Source: Maribacter dokdonensis DSW-8 (GTDB taxonomy: Bacteria; Bacteroidota; Bacteroidia; Flavobacteriales; Flavobacteriaceae). From it: DNA of 64,000 bases. The stretch spans positions 1,364,001-1,428,000 of the forward strand of contig NZ_LDPE01000001.1 in assembly GCF_001447995.1 (NCBI RefSeq), written 5' to 3'. Position numbers and translations under genes: made by a program. This document shows, one piece after another, positions 18,086 to 27,143 of this stretch (its first letter is position 1; the number at the start of each line of letters is the position of its first letter). Under the pieces are notes generated by a model. It saw nothing but the letters and a program-made list of their open reading frames with translations. It searched no databases and was not told the DNA's origin.

Positions 18086-19249
18086 TTATTTACTAGCGAA
18101 CAATTTTACATCATCTTCTGAAACTTGTTGACCACCAAGAATTATTAGGCGTTCAACTACATTTCTAAGTTCACGAATGTTCCCGGTCCAATCATAGGCC
18201 TTAAGTAAATCAATAGCTTTACTAGAGAAGGTTTTACCTGCCATACCTTGCTCTTCAGCTATTTTCTTAGAGAAATGTTCTATTAACAAGGGAATATCAT
18301 CTCTTCTATCATTTAAACTAGGCACTTGAATCAATATCACTGCTAGTCTATGATATAGATCTTCTCTAAAATTACCCTCTTCAATCTCCTTTTTCAAGTC
18401 TTTATTCGTTGCCGCCACTACACGAACATCTACTTTTATATCCTTATCCGTACCTACACGAGAGATTTTACTTTCTTGAAGTGCCCTTAATACTTTGGCT
18501 TGAGCGGACAAACTCATATCACCAATTTCATCTAGGAAAATAGTTCCCTTATTGGCAGCCTCAAACTTACCCGCCCTATCTTTAACAGCAGATGTAAAAG
18601 CACCTTTTACATGTCCAAAAAGCTCACTTTCAATTAATTCTGAAGGTATTGCAGCACAATTAACTTCAATAAATGGTGCTGAACTCCTAGCGCTTTTCTC
18701 ATGTAACCAATGAGCTACAAGCTCTTTACCCGTACCATTTGAACCTGTAATAAGAACACGCGCATCAGTAGGCGCTACTTTTTCAATGATCTCTTTTATA
18801 ATGTTTATCTCATTACTTTCACCGATCATCTCATAATTCTTACTCACCTTTTTCTTTAGGTTTTTATTCTCAACGACCAAAACCTTACGATCCAAGGCAT
18901 TTCTTACGGTGGTAAGCAATCTATTTAAATCCGGTGGTTTTGAGATATAGTCAAAAGCACCTAACCTCATAGTATTTACAGCAGTATCTAAATCTCCATG
19001 CCCAGAAATCATAATGAAAGGAATTTCCGGTTTTATCTTTCTAGCCGCTTCCAATACTTCTACGCCATCCATTTTTGGCATTTTAATATCGCAAAGCACC
19101 AAATCATAGTCGTTGTTCTTTATGGTTTCCAATCCTCTTAATCCGTCTTCGGCCTCCTCTACTGAATAAGAGTCGCTTTCTTCAGATAAAATTTTAACCA
19201 ACACCCTTCTAATTGCCGCTTCATCTTCTATTACTAATATTTTTGACAT
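18086..19249 (-). CDS. Sigma-54 response regulator lacking a DNA-binding domain
   Basis: A receiver-AAA+ activator of sigma-54 RNA polymerase, 387 residues. The receiver covers about 1-120 (phospho-acceptor Asp 54 in LCDIKMPKMDG). The AAA+ module follows, with Walker A ITGSNGTGKE, the sigma-54 contact loop GAFTSA, Walker B TIFLDEIGD and the WTGNIRELRNVVERL arginine region. The protein stops soon after the AAA+ lid at DVKLFASK, with no room for the usual Fis-type helix-turn-helix. It is last in a five-gene minus-strand run behind the outer-membrane-type protein (9 bp gap). No sensor kinase gene is adjacent. Confidence 0.92.
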   Translation of the reverse strand: MSKILVIEDEAAIRRVLVKILSEESDSYSVEEAEDGLRGLETIKNNDYDLVLCDIKMPKMDGVEVLEAARKIKPEIPFIMISGHGDLDTAVNTMRLGAFDYISKPPDLNRLLTTVRNALDRKVLVVENKNLKKKVSKNYEMIGESNEINIIKEIIEKVAPTDARVLITGSNGTGKELVAHWLHEKSARSSAPFIEVNCAAIPSELIESELFGHVKGAFTSAVKDRAGKFEAANKGTIFLDEIGDMSLSAQAKVLRALQESKISRVGTDKDIKVDVRVVAATNKDLKKEIEEGNFREDLYHRLAVILIQVPSLNDRRDDIPLLIEHFSKKIAEEQGMAGKTFSSKAIDLLKAYDWTGNIRELRNVVERLIILGGQQVSEDDVKLFASK

Positions 19250-19258
19250 AACTGCTTT

Positions 19259-20143
19259 TTAAATTCCTATTCTAATTCCTGTTCTAAAGTAAAGTCCGGC
19301 CGCATCGTTCAACGTGAAAATATCTTCTCTTTCTTCGTTTCTTAATGCACTATTTTGATAGATGGATCTACCACCTATAAAGTAGACGGACATATCTTTA
19401 GTTATTTTATACTGATAACCTAATGTCAATAATAATGCCGTTGAAGACACATCAGTAGATAAATTGTTACCAGACAATAAAATATCGTTTTGAATATTGA
19501 CATAATATCCATCTAAAAATACTTCGGTTTGAAAAAAATGACCTTTCTTGGTAAAATATTTCATTCCTGATTTTGGTGCCCCCAATACATAAGACCAATT
19601 GGGGTGGAACCTTTTTTCATAATACACAAAAGGCAACGGAACGTCTATAGGAGAAGTGCCATTATATGAAATTCCTAAAACCAACATATATGGCTTTTCT
19701 ACATCCTTTACGTTTTTATATGCACCAACCGTATAGTTCATGTTAAAGTCATCTTCTTGTAGTTCTTCAACAAAATTAGATGACCACCTTGGTGTTACAA
19801 CACCTATTAGATTCCACTTTTCACTTAATTTATATAAATAAGCAAAATTTACATCCAACACGTGGAACTTGCTTAAATCGCCAGCATCCGGAAATAAATC
19901 ATCTGGCACCTCAAAATTATATCTGTTATATTCAGCCCCCAACACTACGTAATCTTTTTTATCACGGACCGCAAAGGGAACGTTGAGCACCAATTTTATA
20001 CGTGAAGTCTCTACCTCACCGCTATTTTCCGGCATCAACATATACTCTAACCTTAACACATCTGGCGTTTGAGAATAAAAGGGCTCAACAACAAACATCA
20101 TTAAACACAGAATTCCCAGGCAAGCATACTTATGCTTTATCAT
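19259..20143 (-). CDS. Outer-membrane beta-barrel-like protein (DUF6268-like)
   Basis: A 294-residue exported protein if started at the ATG at 20143, which opens a proper signal peptide (MIKHKYACLGILCLMMFVVE, cleavage near FYSQ). A longer reading to 20251 adds 36 residues before the signal and is unlikely. The mature part alternates aromatic and polar residues in many short strands and ends RTGIRIGI, which looks like a small outer-membrane barrel. It fits the DUF6268 kind of protein, though I hold that loosely. The start overlaps the MscS gene by 14 bp, so it belongs to the same transcript. Confidence 0.7.
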   Translation of the reverse strand: MIKHKYACLGILCLMMFVVEPFYSQTPDVLRLEYMLMPENSGEVETSRIKLVLNVPFAVRDKKDYVVLGAEYNRYNFEVPDDLFPDAGDLSKFHVLDVNFAYLYKLSEKWNLIGVVTPRWSSNFVEELQEDDFNMNYTVGAYKNVKDVEKPYMLVLGISYNGTSPIDVPLPFVYYEKRFHPNWSYVLGAPKSGMKYFTKKGHFFQTEVFLDGYYVNIQNDILLSGNNLSTDVSSTALLLTLGYQYKITKDMSVYFIGGRSIYQNSALRNEEREDIFTLNDAAGLYFRTGIRIGI

Positions 20144-21062
20144 CACTATTTGTATTTGATACATTGCTGTGTTGAAAAGGTGCCTGTTGATACAAATGAA
20201 CATCTCTTTGCGGAAAAGGAATAGAAATATTATGCTTTCTGAATTCAGCATCTATTTTATACCTTACTTCACTCTTTATTTTGGGATCTGTAAAGCTATC
20301 GGTAATGTAAAAATTAACAGCAAAAACTAGCGCCGAATCACCAAAATCTTCAAAAATAACAAATGGTTTTGGGCTTTTTAATATGCTTCTTTGCCCCTTA
20401 ATAACATCCAATAATATTTTGGTCACTAAATCAATATCACTACCGTAAGCTACACCAACACGTACCAACTCTCGTGTAGTTTTATGGTTTTGAGTATAGT
20501 TGTACACTATATCACTAATAAATTTGTGATTGGGAATTATGATCACCTTATCATCTCTGGTAATTGCCCTTGTGGTACGCAATTTAATTTCAAATACCTT
20601 ACCGACTTTATTGTCAATTTCAATGATATCCCCAACTCTTAAAGACTTGTCTACAATGATAAAAATACCACCAATAATATCCTGAAAAATTTCTTGTAAA
20701 GCCAGTCCAAGTCCGACGAATAAAGCAGCGGATGCCGTAATTAGAATGGTAATATCTATACCTGCAGCGCTCATAGTAAAAAGAATCACAACAACGTAGA
20801 CCAGATATTTAATAAACTTGAAAATACTGATAAACTTCAGCTTATCATCCATTTCCATTTTTCTGGTAAAAAATCTACGAATTGCTTGTAAAACCGTACT
20901 GGTAAGTAAAAAAGCTACCGTAAGCAGTAACAGAAGCCCTACAGTAATATGGATGGATTTTTCACCATCACCAAATTGATAGCCTAGGTCCAAGAATTTT
21001 TTAATGGTTCCCCAAACATCATCTTCTATTATTTCCTTTATTTTCTCTGTACCCTCCTGCAT
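20130..21062 (-). CDS. MscS-family mechanosensitive ion channel
   Basis: An inner-membrane tension-gated channel of 310 residues that would release solutes on osmotic downshock. Three hydrophobic helices lie at about 40-130. The pore-lining helix is rich in Gly and Ala (TASAALFVGLGLALQEIFQDIIGG). The beta domain follows with RVGDIIEIDNKVGKVFEI and the IIPNHKFISD motif. A cytoplasmic alpha/beta domain completes it (about 200-290). It shares one base with the stop of the ABC permease gene upstream and overlaps the next gene by 14 bp, so the whole run is probably translated in a coupled way. Confidence 0.92.
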   Translation of the reverse strand: MQEGTEKIKEIIEDDVWGTIKKFLDLGYQFGDGEKSIHITVGLLLLLTVAFLLTSTVLQAIRRFFTRKMEMDDKLKFISIFKFIKYLVYVVVILFTMSAAGIDITILITASAALFVGLGLALQEIFQDIIGGIFIIVDKSLRVGDIIEIDNKVGKVFEIKLRTTRAITRDDKVIIIPNHKFISDIVYNYTQNHKTTRELVRVGVAYGSDIDLVTKILLDVIKGQRSILKSPKPFVIFEDFGDSALVFAVNFYITDSFTDPKIKSEVRYKIDAEFRKHNISIPFPQRDVHLYQQAPFQHSNVSNTNSDDKA

Positions 21063-22408
21063 TATGACGAGTATTTAAGCCATTTATACAATTCTTTATA
21101 AGTAGGTTTTTTACCGTACATTAAAATTCCCACTCGGTAAATTTTTGCGGCAACCCAAACAATACCTATAAATGTACCTATTAAAATTAAAATAGATGTA
21201 ATCAATTGCCATAACGGTACACCACCTTCACCTATACCCCAAGGCAAACGCATTAACATAACAATTGGCGAGGTTAACGGAAAAAGAGAGAAAGCAACGG
21301 CTATTGGTCCGTTAGGGTTACTGAAAACCGAAAAGAAGCCAACATAAATAGCTAGCATTAACGGAAGTATTACCGGGAAAATGAATTGCTGTGTATCGGT
21401 CTCATTATCTACCGCAGCGCCAATTGCTGCATATATAGAACTATAAATTAAATAACCCAGAACAAAATAAATTATAAAAAACACTAGCATTGCTATAATC
21501 GGAATCTCAAAAATTTCTTGGGCATATAACTGTACATTTTGTGTAAGGGCATCTACATCTACATTTGCCCCGTTCACCATACCTGGAGCAACACCACCAC
21601 CTTTGGTTAAGCTCGCAGGATCAATATCAAAAATAGCCAAGCCAACTATCAATAATATTCCACCAGAGATAATCCAAATTCCAAATTGCGTAATACCCGC
21701 TAACGAGGTACCAATTATTTTACCCATCATTAAATGAAAAGGTTTCACTGATGAAATAATGACCTCAATTATTCTACTGGTTTTTTCCTCAATAACGCTA
21801 CGCATAACAAAACCACCATATATAATAATGAACATCATAATAAGGTAACCAAACGCCCCACCTATTATGGCCTTTATCTCATTGATACCTTTTACGTTCT
21901 GTGTACCATCAAAAGTTTCAATATTGATGGAATAATCGCGATCCATTTCAGCATATTCTTTGGGAGACACACCCAACTCACGCAATCTTTCTTGCCGTAA
22001 TCTGCTATTAATGGAAGATTCTAATTTATCTAATATGGTAGAGCTAGGAGCATCTTGGCTATAAAAAAAAGCTCTTTTTGCCACCTTCTCCAAACTAGAT
22101 TCGTTAGGCAAATAAATTAGACCGTAAAAACCCAAACTTAATGTAGAGTCTTTGGCCTGTGCTAGTGAGATGTTGTTAAAGTTGATGTATGATGTAGCTT
22201 CTGATGTTACAAATTCATTTGCAAAATATTCGCTTTCGTTCAATACACCTATTACCTTTTTATCATTGTCATTTAATTGCGTTAAATATGCAATCAACAA
22301 TATCATACCTACCATTAGAAAAGGGCTCAAAAAGGTCATAACCACAAAAGACTTATTGCGAACTTTGGCTATGTATTCTCTTTTAATAATTAGAGGTAAT
22401 TTATTCAT
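21062..22408 (-). CDS. ABC-2 type permease (NatB-like)
   Basis: Integral membrane subunit of an ABC-2 exporter, 448 residues from the ATG at 22408. The longer reading to 22480 runs inside the ATPase gene and is not needed. One helix near the N-terminus (FVVMTFLSPFLMVGMILLIA) is followed by a large extracytoplasmic domain (about 50-190) and then a C-terminal cluster of five or so helices, with the RSVIEEKTSRIIEVIISSVKP motif shared by NatB and YhaP proteins. Sodium or drug export is the family suggestion, not proven. The ATG overlaps the ATPase stop by 8 bp. Confidence 0.9.
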   Translation of the reverse strand: MNKLPLIIKREYIAKVRNKSFVVMTFLSPFLMVGMILLIAYLTQLNDNDKKVIGVLNESEYFANEFVTSEATSYINFNNISLAQAKDSTLSLGFYGLIYLPNESSLEKVAKRAFFYSQDAPSSTILDKLESSINSRLRQERLRELGVSPKEYAEMDRDYSINIETFDGTQNVKGINEIKAIIGGAFGYLIMMFIIIYGGFVMRSVIEEKTSRIIEVIISSVKPFHLMMGKIIGTSLAGITQFGIWIISGGILLIVGLAIFDIDPASLTKGGGVAPGMVNGANVDVDALTQNVQLYAQEIFEIPIIAMLVFFIIYFVLGYLIYSSIYAAIGAAVDNETDTQQFIFPVILPLMLAIYVGFFSVFSNPNGPIAVAFSLFPLTSPIVMLMRLPWGIGEGGVPLWQLITSILILIGTFIGIVWVAAKIYRVGILMYGKKPTYKELYKWLKYSS

Positions 22409-23339
22409 GAGCGATATTTTTGTTCTGAATAGTTTTAATAAAAATATCGTTTGCAGAAGGTATCGTCTCCTTAAACTCATTGACGTTTGCCCTTGAACCT
22501 AGAAATGATAGAATTTCCCTAGACTCATTTGAGGGTAGTTGCACCTCTAAATTCAACTGATTTTCCAGAACATCATATTGATGGTCAAGAATCTGAAATT
22601 TACTTTTCATCTCGTTCATCAACAATTCTTGATTATCCGTTTGTAAACCAATTTTAAAAATATTGTTTTTATATGCTTTTTTAATATCGGATAATTTACC
22701 GTCAAGTATTTTTTCGGATTTATGAATTAAGGCAATATGCTCACATAATTCTTCTACAGATTCCATTCTATGTGTTGAAAATATAATAGAAGTACCTTTA
22801 TCCTTTAAGCTTAGGATTTGCTCTTTAATGATATTGGCGTTGATAGGGTCAAAGCCACTAAAAGGCTCGTCAAAAATCAATAATTTGGGTTCATGAAGTA
22901 CCGTGACAACAAATTGAATTTTTTGGGCCATACCTTTAGAAAGCTCCTGAATCTTTTTGTTCCACCAATCACCTATCTCCAGTCTTTCAAACCAATACTT
23001 AAGCCGCTTTTTTGCCTCAGCTTTTGACAGTCCCTTTAATTGAGCTAAATACAATGCCTGCTCACCTACCTTCATGCTCTTGTACAGTCCTCGCTCTTCG
23101 GGCAGATACCCAATCTGTGCAATGTGCTCGGTTTTTAACAGCTCGCCGTCAAAATATACCTTACCCTGGTCAGGAAAAGTAATCTGATTAATAATACGTA
23201 TCAATGTAGTCTTACCAGCACCATTTGGTCCCAATAAACCATAAATACTATTCTTAGGAATTTCTAGGGAAACGTTTTTTAATGCCGTATGGCTCCCAAA
23301 CTGTTTGGTGACATCATTAGCTACCAAAATGTGACTCAT
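22401..23339 (-). CDS. ABC transporter ATPase (NatA-like)
   Basis: Cytoplasmic ATPase partner of the downstream permease, 312 residues. Walker A LLGPNGAGKTTLIRI (about 35-49), Q-loop IGYLPEERGLY, signature LSKGMAQK, Walker B LLIFDEPFSGFDP and switch His in FSTHRM are all present. The C-terminal 90 residues form the regulatory domain usual for NatA-type ATPases. It is first in the five-gene minus-strand run down to the sigma-54 regulator, with a TATCTTTG box 15 bp upstream of its ATG. Confidence 0.93.
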   Translation of the reverse strand: MSHILVANDVTKQFGSHTALKNVSLEIPKNSIYGLLGPNGAGKTTLIRIINQITFPDQGKVYFDGELLKTEHIAQIGYLPEERGLYKSMKVGEQALYLAQLKGLSKAEAKKRLKYWFERLEIGDWWNKKIQELSKGMAQKIQFVVTVLHEPKLLIFDEPFSGFDPINANIIKEQILSLKDKGTSIIFSTHRMESVEELCEHIALIHKSEKILDGKLSDIKKAYKNNIFKIGLQTDNQELLMNEMKSKFQILDHQYDVLENQLNLEVQLPSNESREILSFLGSRANVNEFKETIPSANDIFIKTIQNKNIAHE

Positions 23340-23353
23340 GTACTCAATTTCTA

Positions 23354-23361
23354 CAAAGATA
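23354..23361 (-). promoter_or_regulatory. -7 box of the NatA-to-regulator run
   Basis: TATCTTTG on the minus strand, just upstream of the ATG at 23339. No -33 TTTG is evident. Confidence 0.5.
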
Positions 23362-23444
23362 TTGAATTGTTTTGACCTGCTATACTCTTTATGATTCCTT
23401 TATACCAAACCAATTACAGTAGAGATAAGCATGAAACGAAGTGC

Positions 23445-23484
23445 CCTAAAAAGCAAAACCCACCCTTAATAAATCAAGGATGGG
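23445..23484 (-). terminator. Terminator of grpE-dnaJ
   Basis: On the minus strand CCCATCCTT pairs with AAGGGTGGG and is followed by TTTTGCTTTTT. It lies about 90 bp beyond the dnaJ stop. The rest of the 236-bp gap holds the NatA promoter. Confidence 0.7.
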
Positions 23485-23575
23485 AAAAAAATTGCTATGA
23501 AAAAGAAAATTAATATTGGTCGCCCAATATTATCTCAAATATACGTTTTTTATTTAATAACCAAATATTTAGAAA

Positions 23576-24694
23576 TTAAGAGAACATATCTTTCACTTTT
23601 TCAAAAAATGACTTATCAGATTTCTCCGGTCTAGGCTCAAAATTATCATTGCCTTGCATTTTTTCAAAGAACTCTTTTTGCTCTTTATTCAATTCTTTAG
23701 GTGTCCACACATTAACATGAACCAATATATCACCAGCTCCATATCCGTTTAAGCTAGTAATACCTTTACCTCGTAATCTCAATATTTTACCTGATTGTAT
23801 TCCTGGCTCTAATTTAATACGAACCTTTCCACCAACTGAATCTATTTCTTTAGATGTACCTAAAACCGCATCAGAGATACTTACATAAAGATCATAATGC
23901 AAGTTATCACCTTCTCTTTTTAATGTACTATGCTCTTGTGTTTCTATAGCCACTAACAGGTCTCCCGGCACCCCGTTACCCGGAGCATCGTTACCTTTGT
24001 TAGGAACCTTCAACTGCATACCTTCTTCTACACCGGCCGGAATATTAATAGATACCGTTTCTTCCACTACCTTTAATCCCTGTGCATCGGCATCACCAGG
24101 TTTACCGTCCAAAATCTGTCCACTACCGCCACAAGTACTACAAACTGCAGCTGTTTGCATTCTACCAAGTATGGTATTTTGAATTTTGGTCACCTGACCT
24201 CTTCCATTACACGTAGAACATGTTTTGTAAGTAACACCTTCTGCCTGTACTTTTCTTTTTACTTTAACTTTCTTCTCCACACCATTGGCAACTTCTTCCA
24301 AGGTCAAAGAAACCCTAATACGGAGGTTACTTCCTTTAACCCTTCTTTGACCGCCACCGCCGCCAAATCCACCAAAGCCGCCGCCGCCAAAAGCACCACC
24401 GAAAATATCACCAAATTGGCTGAAGATATCATCCATATTCATGCCGCCACCGCCAAAACCGCCGGCACCACCTTCAAAAGCTGCATGACCAAATTGATCA
24501 TAACGCGCTTTCTTATCTGCATCGCTAAGCACTTCATAAGCTTCGGCAGATTTTTTAAACTTCTCTTCGGCAGAACTGTCACCAGGATTTTTATCCGGGT
24601 GATACTGTAATGCTTTTTTACGATAAGCTTTCTTTATCTCTGCAGCAGTAGCGTTTTTACTAATGCCCAATACTTCATAATAATCTTCCTTCAT
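23576..24694 (-). CDS. dnaJ: Chaperone DnaJ with reduced zinc finger
   Basis: Hsp40 co-chaperone of DnaK, 372 residues. The J-domain has HPD at 32-34, and a Gly/Phe-rich stretch lies about 75-120 ([13 protein letters not shown]). The Cys-rich region contains only two CxxCxGxG repeats (CSTCNGRG and CSTCGGSG) instead of four; the outer pair that makes the first zinc site is replaced by [10 protein letters not shown] before and [10 protein letters not shown] after. This agrees with what I know of other flavobacterial DnaJ proteins. The C-terminal substrate domains are intact up to [11 protein letters not shown]. It lies 9 bp after grpE. Confidence 0.95.
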   Translation of the reverse strand: MKEDYYEVLGISKNATAAEIKKAYRKKALQYHPDKNPGDSSAEEKFKKSAEAYEVLSDADKKARYDQFGHAAFEGGAGGFGGGGMNMDDIFSQFGDIFGGAFGGGGFGGFGGGGGQRRVKGSNLRIRVSLTLEEVANGVEKKVKVKRKVQAEGVTYKTCSTCNGRGQVTKIQNTILGRMQTAAVCSTCGGSGQILDGKPGDADAQGLKVVEETVSINIPAGVEEGMQLKVPNKGNDAPGNGVPGDLLVAIETQEHSTLKREGDNLHYDLYVSISDAVLGTSKEIDSVGGKVRIKLEPGIQSGKILRLRGKGITSLNGYGAGDILVHVNVWTPKELNKEQKEFFEKMQGNDNFEPRPEKSDKSFFEKVKDMFS

Positions 24695-24703
24695 TCCAAT
24701 TAT

Positions 24704-25267
24704 TTAATTTCCTACTACTACTTTTGGATGCCTAATAATACGGTCACCTAACTTAAACCCTTTTTCGATGACGTCAATAACCTTTCCTTTCATCTTTTTG
24801 TCCGGAGCAGGTATTTGAGTAATGGCCTCGTGAATCTCTGCATCAAAAACATCACCTGCATTAACTTCAACCATCTCTAAACCTTTAGCTTTCAAGGTCT
24901 CTCTAAACTTGACATTTATTAACTCTACTCCTTTGAAAACCTCTTTATCGTCAGATTTAGCCAACTCTTTCATAGCTCTATCAAAATCATCCAACACAGG
25001 TAATAATGAAACTATAACTTCTTGACCTGCCGTTTTAAAAAGCTCCATACGTTCTTTAGAAGTACGTCTTTTATAATTTTCAAATTCAGCAAATAATCTT
25101 AAAAACTTATCCTTTTCTTTTGCAAGTTCTTCACTTAGCGTCTCTTCAACAGACTTTTCTTCCTCTACATTTTCCTTTTCATCTCCTGCCTTTTGCTCTT
25201 GTGTTTCGCCCTCTAAAAGCTCATCTTCCAAGAATTCTTCGTCCAAAGTGTTTTCTTTATCACTCAT
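24704..25267 (-). CDS. grpE: Nucleotide exchange factor GrpE
   Basis: Nucleotide exchange factor for DnaK, 187 residues from the ATG at 25267. An upstream extension to 25318 covers the promoter and is rejected. A long acidic, helical N-terminus (about 1-70, Glu-rich) is followed by the GrpE core: LRLFAEFENYKRRTSKERME, LLPVLDDFDRAM, and the C-terminal beta-wing with FDAEIHEAI and GFKLGDRIIRHPKVVVG. It is first gene of the grpE-dnaJ operon. dnaK itself is not in the window. Confidence 0.95.
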   Translation of the reverse strand: MSDKENTLDEEFLEDELLEGETQEQKAGDEKENVEEEKSVEETLSEELAKEKDKFLRLFAEFENYKRRTSKERMELFKTAGQEVIVSLLPVLDDFDRAMKELAKSDDKEVFKGVELINVKFRETLKAKGLEMVEVNAGDVFDAEIHEAITQIPAPDKKMKGKVIDVIEKGFKLGDRIIRHPKVVVGN

Positions 25268-25303
25268 AATTAATTGTAATTTAAATCGCTGTTTAAAAGC
25301 AGG

Positions 25304-25336
25304 CAAAAGTACTGCCAATTCTTTAAAAATGTCAAA
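25304..25336 (-). promoter_or_regulatory. grpE promoter (-33/-7)
   Basis: On the minus strand TTTG (25336-25333), a 21-bp spacer, then TACTTTTG (25311-25304), 36 bp upstream of the ATG at 25267. It lies inside the longer possible ORF reading, which supports the downstream start. Confidence 0.65.
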
Positions 25337-25351
25337 ATGTCACAAAAGAAT

Positions 25352-25378
25352 AAAAAAAAATCCGCCAAAAGCGGATTA
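25352..25378 (-). terminator. Terminator after TIGR01777 gene
   Basis: On the minus strand ATCCGC pairs with GCGGAT around a short loop, followed by a run of at least eight T residues. It separates the oxidoreductase from the grpE promoter. Confidence 0.8.
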
Positions 25379-25404
25379 TCTATCTAGGTAAGAAACTATT
25401 TTAT

Positions 25405-26367
25405 TTAAGAAACAAATTGCTTTGTCACATTACTTTTATCATCTACACACTTAGTACCACTATCATATATTGCACCTAGTGCTTGACATATATTCACATA
25501 ATTGAACACAAAACCTTCTTCTTCAATTTTTTTACTACTAACCCGCTGACTAGCGAATAATATATACGCCATTTTACCTAACACGGTGTACATTACAAAC
25601 TTGGGCACATTTGGCATAAACAAAGGTTGATCCAAAGCCTTTGCTATTTCTTTGATCATCTTGGCATTAGTCACCGGGTTGGGTGCCACTCCGTTATATA
25701 CACCCTTTAACCTATACTTTATAATATGTATAAAAATACCTGCCAAATCTGCAACATGAATCCAAGACTGCCACTGCTCTCCTGTTCCAAATGCGGAACC
25801 AACATAATATTTAACCGGTTTTGCCATTTCTGGCAATGCACCGCCATCTTTAGACAACACCAAACCAATTCTAACTTTAGCAACCGTTAGTCCAAGAGAT
25901 TTAAACTCGTTCGCCTTTTTCTCCCAAAGGCTAACCACTTCTCCTAAAAAACTATCATCAACATTAGTATTATCTTCTGTATAATAATGACTTAAAGAAT
26001 CTTGATAAATACCTATAGCGGATGCGGACACCAAGAATTTTACCGTATGGCCTTCACGCTCCAATAATGTTTTCCTAAGAAGTTCTAAGGTATTGACCCT
26101 ACTTTCAATAATTTCTTTCCTATAACTATTTGTCCACCTTTTAGAGATACTTGACCCTGCTAAATTGATAATGGTAGAAACCCCATCTAAGCAGTTGGCA
26201 TCTATTTCACCAGTAGTAGGATCCCAGAAATAGCCCTGATAGTTTTGTTTTGAAACAATTTTATTTTTTTGAGTAGTTAGGTAATTAACGGCATAACCTT
26301 TTTCATGGCATTGAGATACCAACTCGCTACCTACTAAACCCGTTGCACCTGTAATCAATACTTTCAT
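25405..26367 (-). CDS. TIGR01777 epimerase-like oxidoreductase (SDR39U1)
   Basis: An extended SDR-fold protein of 320 residues from the ATG at 26367, which starts MKVLITGATGLVGSELV; the reading to 26406 adds 13 unlikely residues. The NAD(P)-binding GxxGxxG (GATGLVG) is at the N-terminus, and family blocks are FWDPTTGEID, STIINLAGSSISKRW, VSASAIGIYQ (the usual YxxxK pair is replaced as in the family), GTGEQWQSWIHVADL and NGVAPNPVTN. Function is unknown; members are linked to cell division (YfcH/SulA-like) only by old naming. It is a single gene with a terminator. Confidence 0.88.
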   Translation of the reverse strand: MKVLITGATGLVGSELVSQCHEKGYAVNYLTTQKNKIVSKQNYQGYFWDPTTGEIDANCLDGVSTIINLAGSSISKRWTNSYRKEIIESRVNTLELLRKTLLEREGHTVKFLVSASAIGIYQDSLSHYYTEDNTNVDDSFLGEVVSLWEKKANEFKSLGLTVAKVRIGLVLSKDGGALPEMAKPVKYYVGSAFGTGEQWQSWIHVADLAGIFIHIIKYRLKGVYNGVAPNPVTNAKMIKEIAKALDQPLFMPNVPKFVMYTVLGKMAYILFASQRVSSKKIEEEGFVFNYVNICQALGAIYDSGTKCVDDKSNVTKQFVS

Positions 26368-26480
26368 GGAATAAAGATATTGCTTTTGATGCTCGCTGAT
26401 ATGCAATTTAATTTCGATTTAACATAAATGCAGAACCTATTGAATTTAAAGGCGTTAAAGTTTTACTAACACTATAAAAA

Positions 26481-27143
26481 TTATTGTTTTTTTGCCCTTA
26501 ACATTTCTCTTTTGCCAGGAGGTCCAGGTAACCTTTCTACCAAAAAACCAACTTCAAGCATGGCTCTTCTTACACTGCCTTTTGCTGCATATGTAACCAA
26601 ATAACCACCACTTTTCATTGCTTTGAACATAATTTCAAAGATTTCAACCGTCCACAGTTCCGGCTGTACCCTAGCTCCAAATGCATCAAAATAAACCAAA
26701 TCAAAAGCATTGCTTTTATTAATATCCTTGAAGAATTTTTGTTCCTTTGTTAGGCTGAAGTCTGCGGTTACCTCAACCAACTTTTCCCATGGAGATGTGT
26801 GCATTGTAGCAAATTCATCTTTCAAGGAATTTGCTTTCAACTGCTCTAAATAGTTTAGCTGGCCAAGTTCATCTTTAGAAACGGGATACGCCTCTACACC
26901 AGTATAATTAATCTTTAGGTTTCTTTTTTTGAATTCAATTAAAGTAATCAGTGCATTTAAACCGGTACCAAATCCAATTTCCAAAATATCTACCGTTGTA
27001 TTTTCAAATAAGTCTAAGCCAGAGTGTATAAATACATGATAAGCCTCTTGAATAGCACCGTGTTTTGAATGATACTGTTCTTGCCAATCTTTTATTTGAA
27101 TGGTCGTAGAACCATCAGCCGTTGTAATAATTTCCCTTTTCAA
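26481..27143 (-). CDS. mnmD: tRNA U34 5-aminomethyl methyltransferase MnmD
   Basis: A SAM-dependent methyltransferase, 220 residues, corresponding to the MnmC N-terminal domain as a stand-alone enzyme. It makes the mnm5(s2)U34 wobble modification of tRNA. Family signatures are EQYHSKHGAIQEAYHVFI, the SAM loop ILEIGFGTGLNAL (about 55-67), FDLVYFDAFGARVQPELW and GGYLVTYAAKGSVRRAM. The start codon is TTG at 27143, directly after the TAA of the DUF4920 gene and in the same reading frame. The N-terminus MKREIITTADGS is typical, so the TTG start looks right. Confidence 0.93.
   Translation of the reverse strand: MKREIITTADGSTTIQIKDWQEQYHSKHGAIQEAYHVFIHSGLDLFENTTVDILEIGFGTGLNALITLIEFKKRNLKINYTGVEAYPVSKDELGQLNYLEQLKANSLKDEFATMHTSPWEKLVEVTADFSLTKEQKFFKDINKSNAFDLVYFDAFGARVQPELWTVEIFEIMFKAMKSGGYLVTYAAKGSVRRAMLEVGFLVERLPGPPGKREMLRAKKQ

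Noticed and set aside
24155..24610. 151-codon plus-strand ORF opposite dnaJ
   Set aside because: It is antisense to the J-domain and Gly/Phe-rich region, where repeated Gly codons keep the reverse frame open. The product has no recognisable features.
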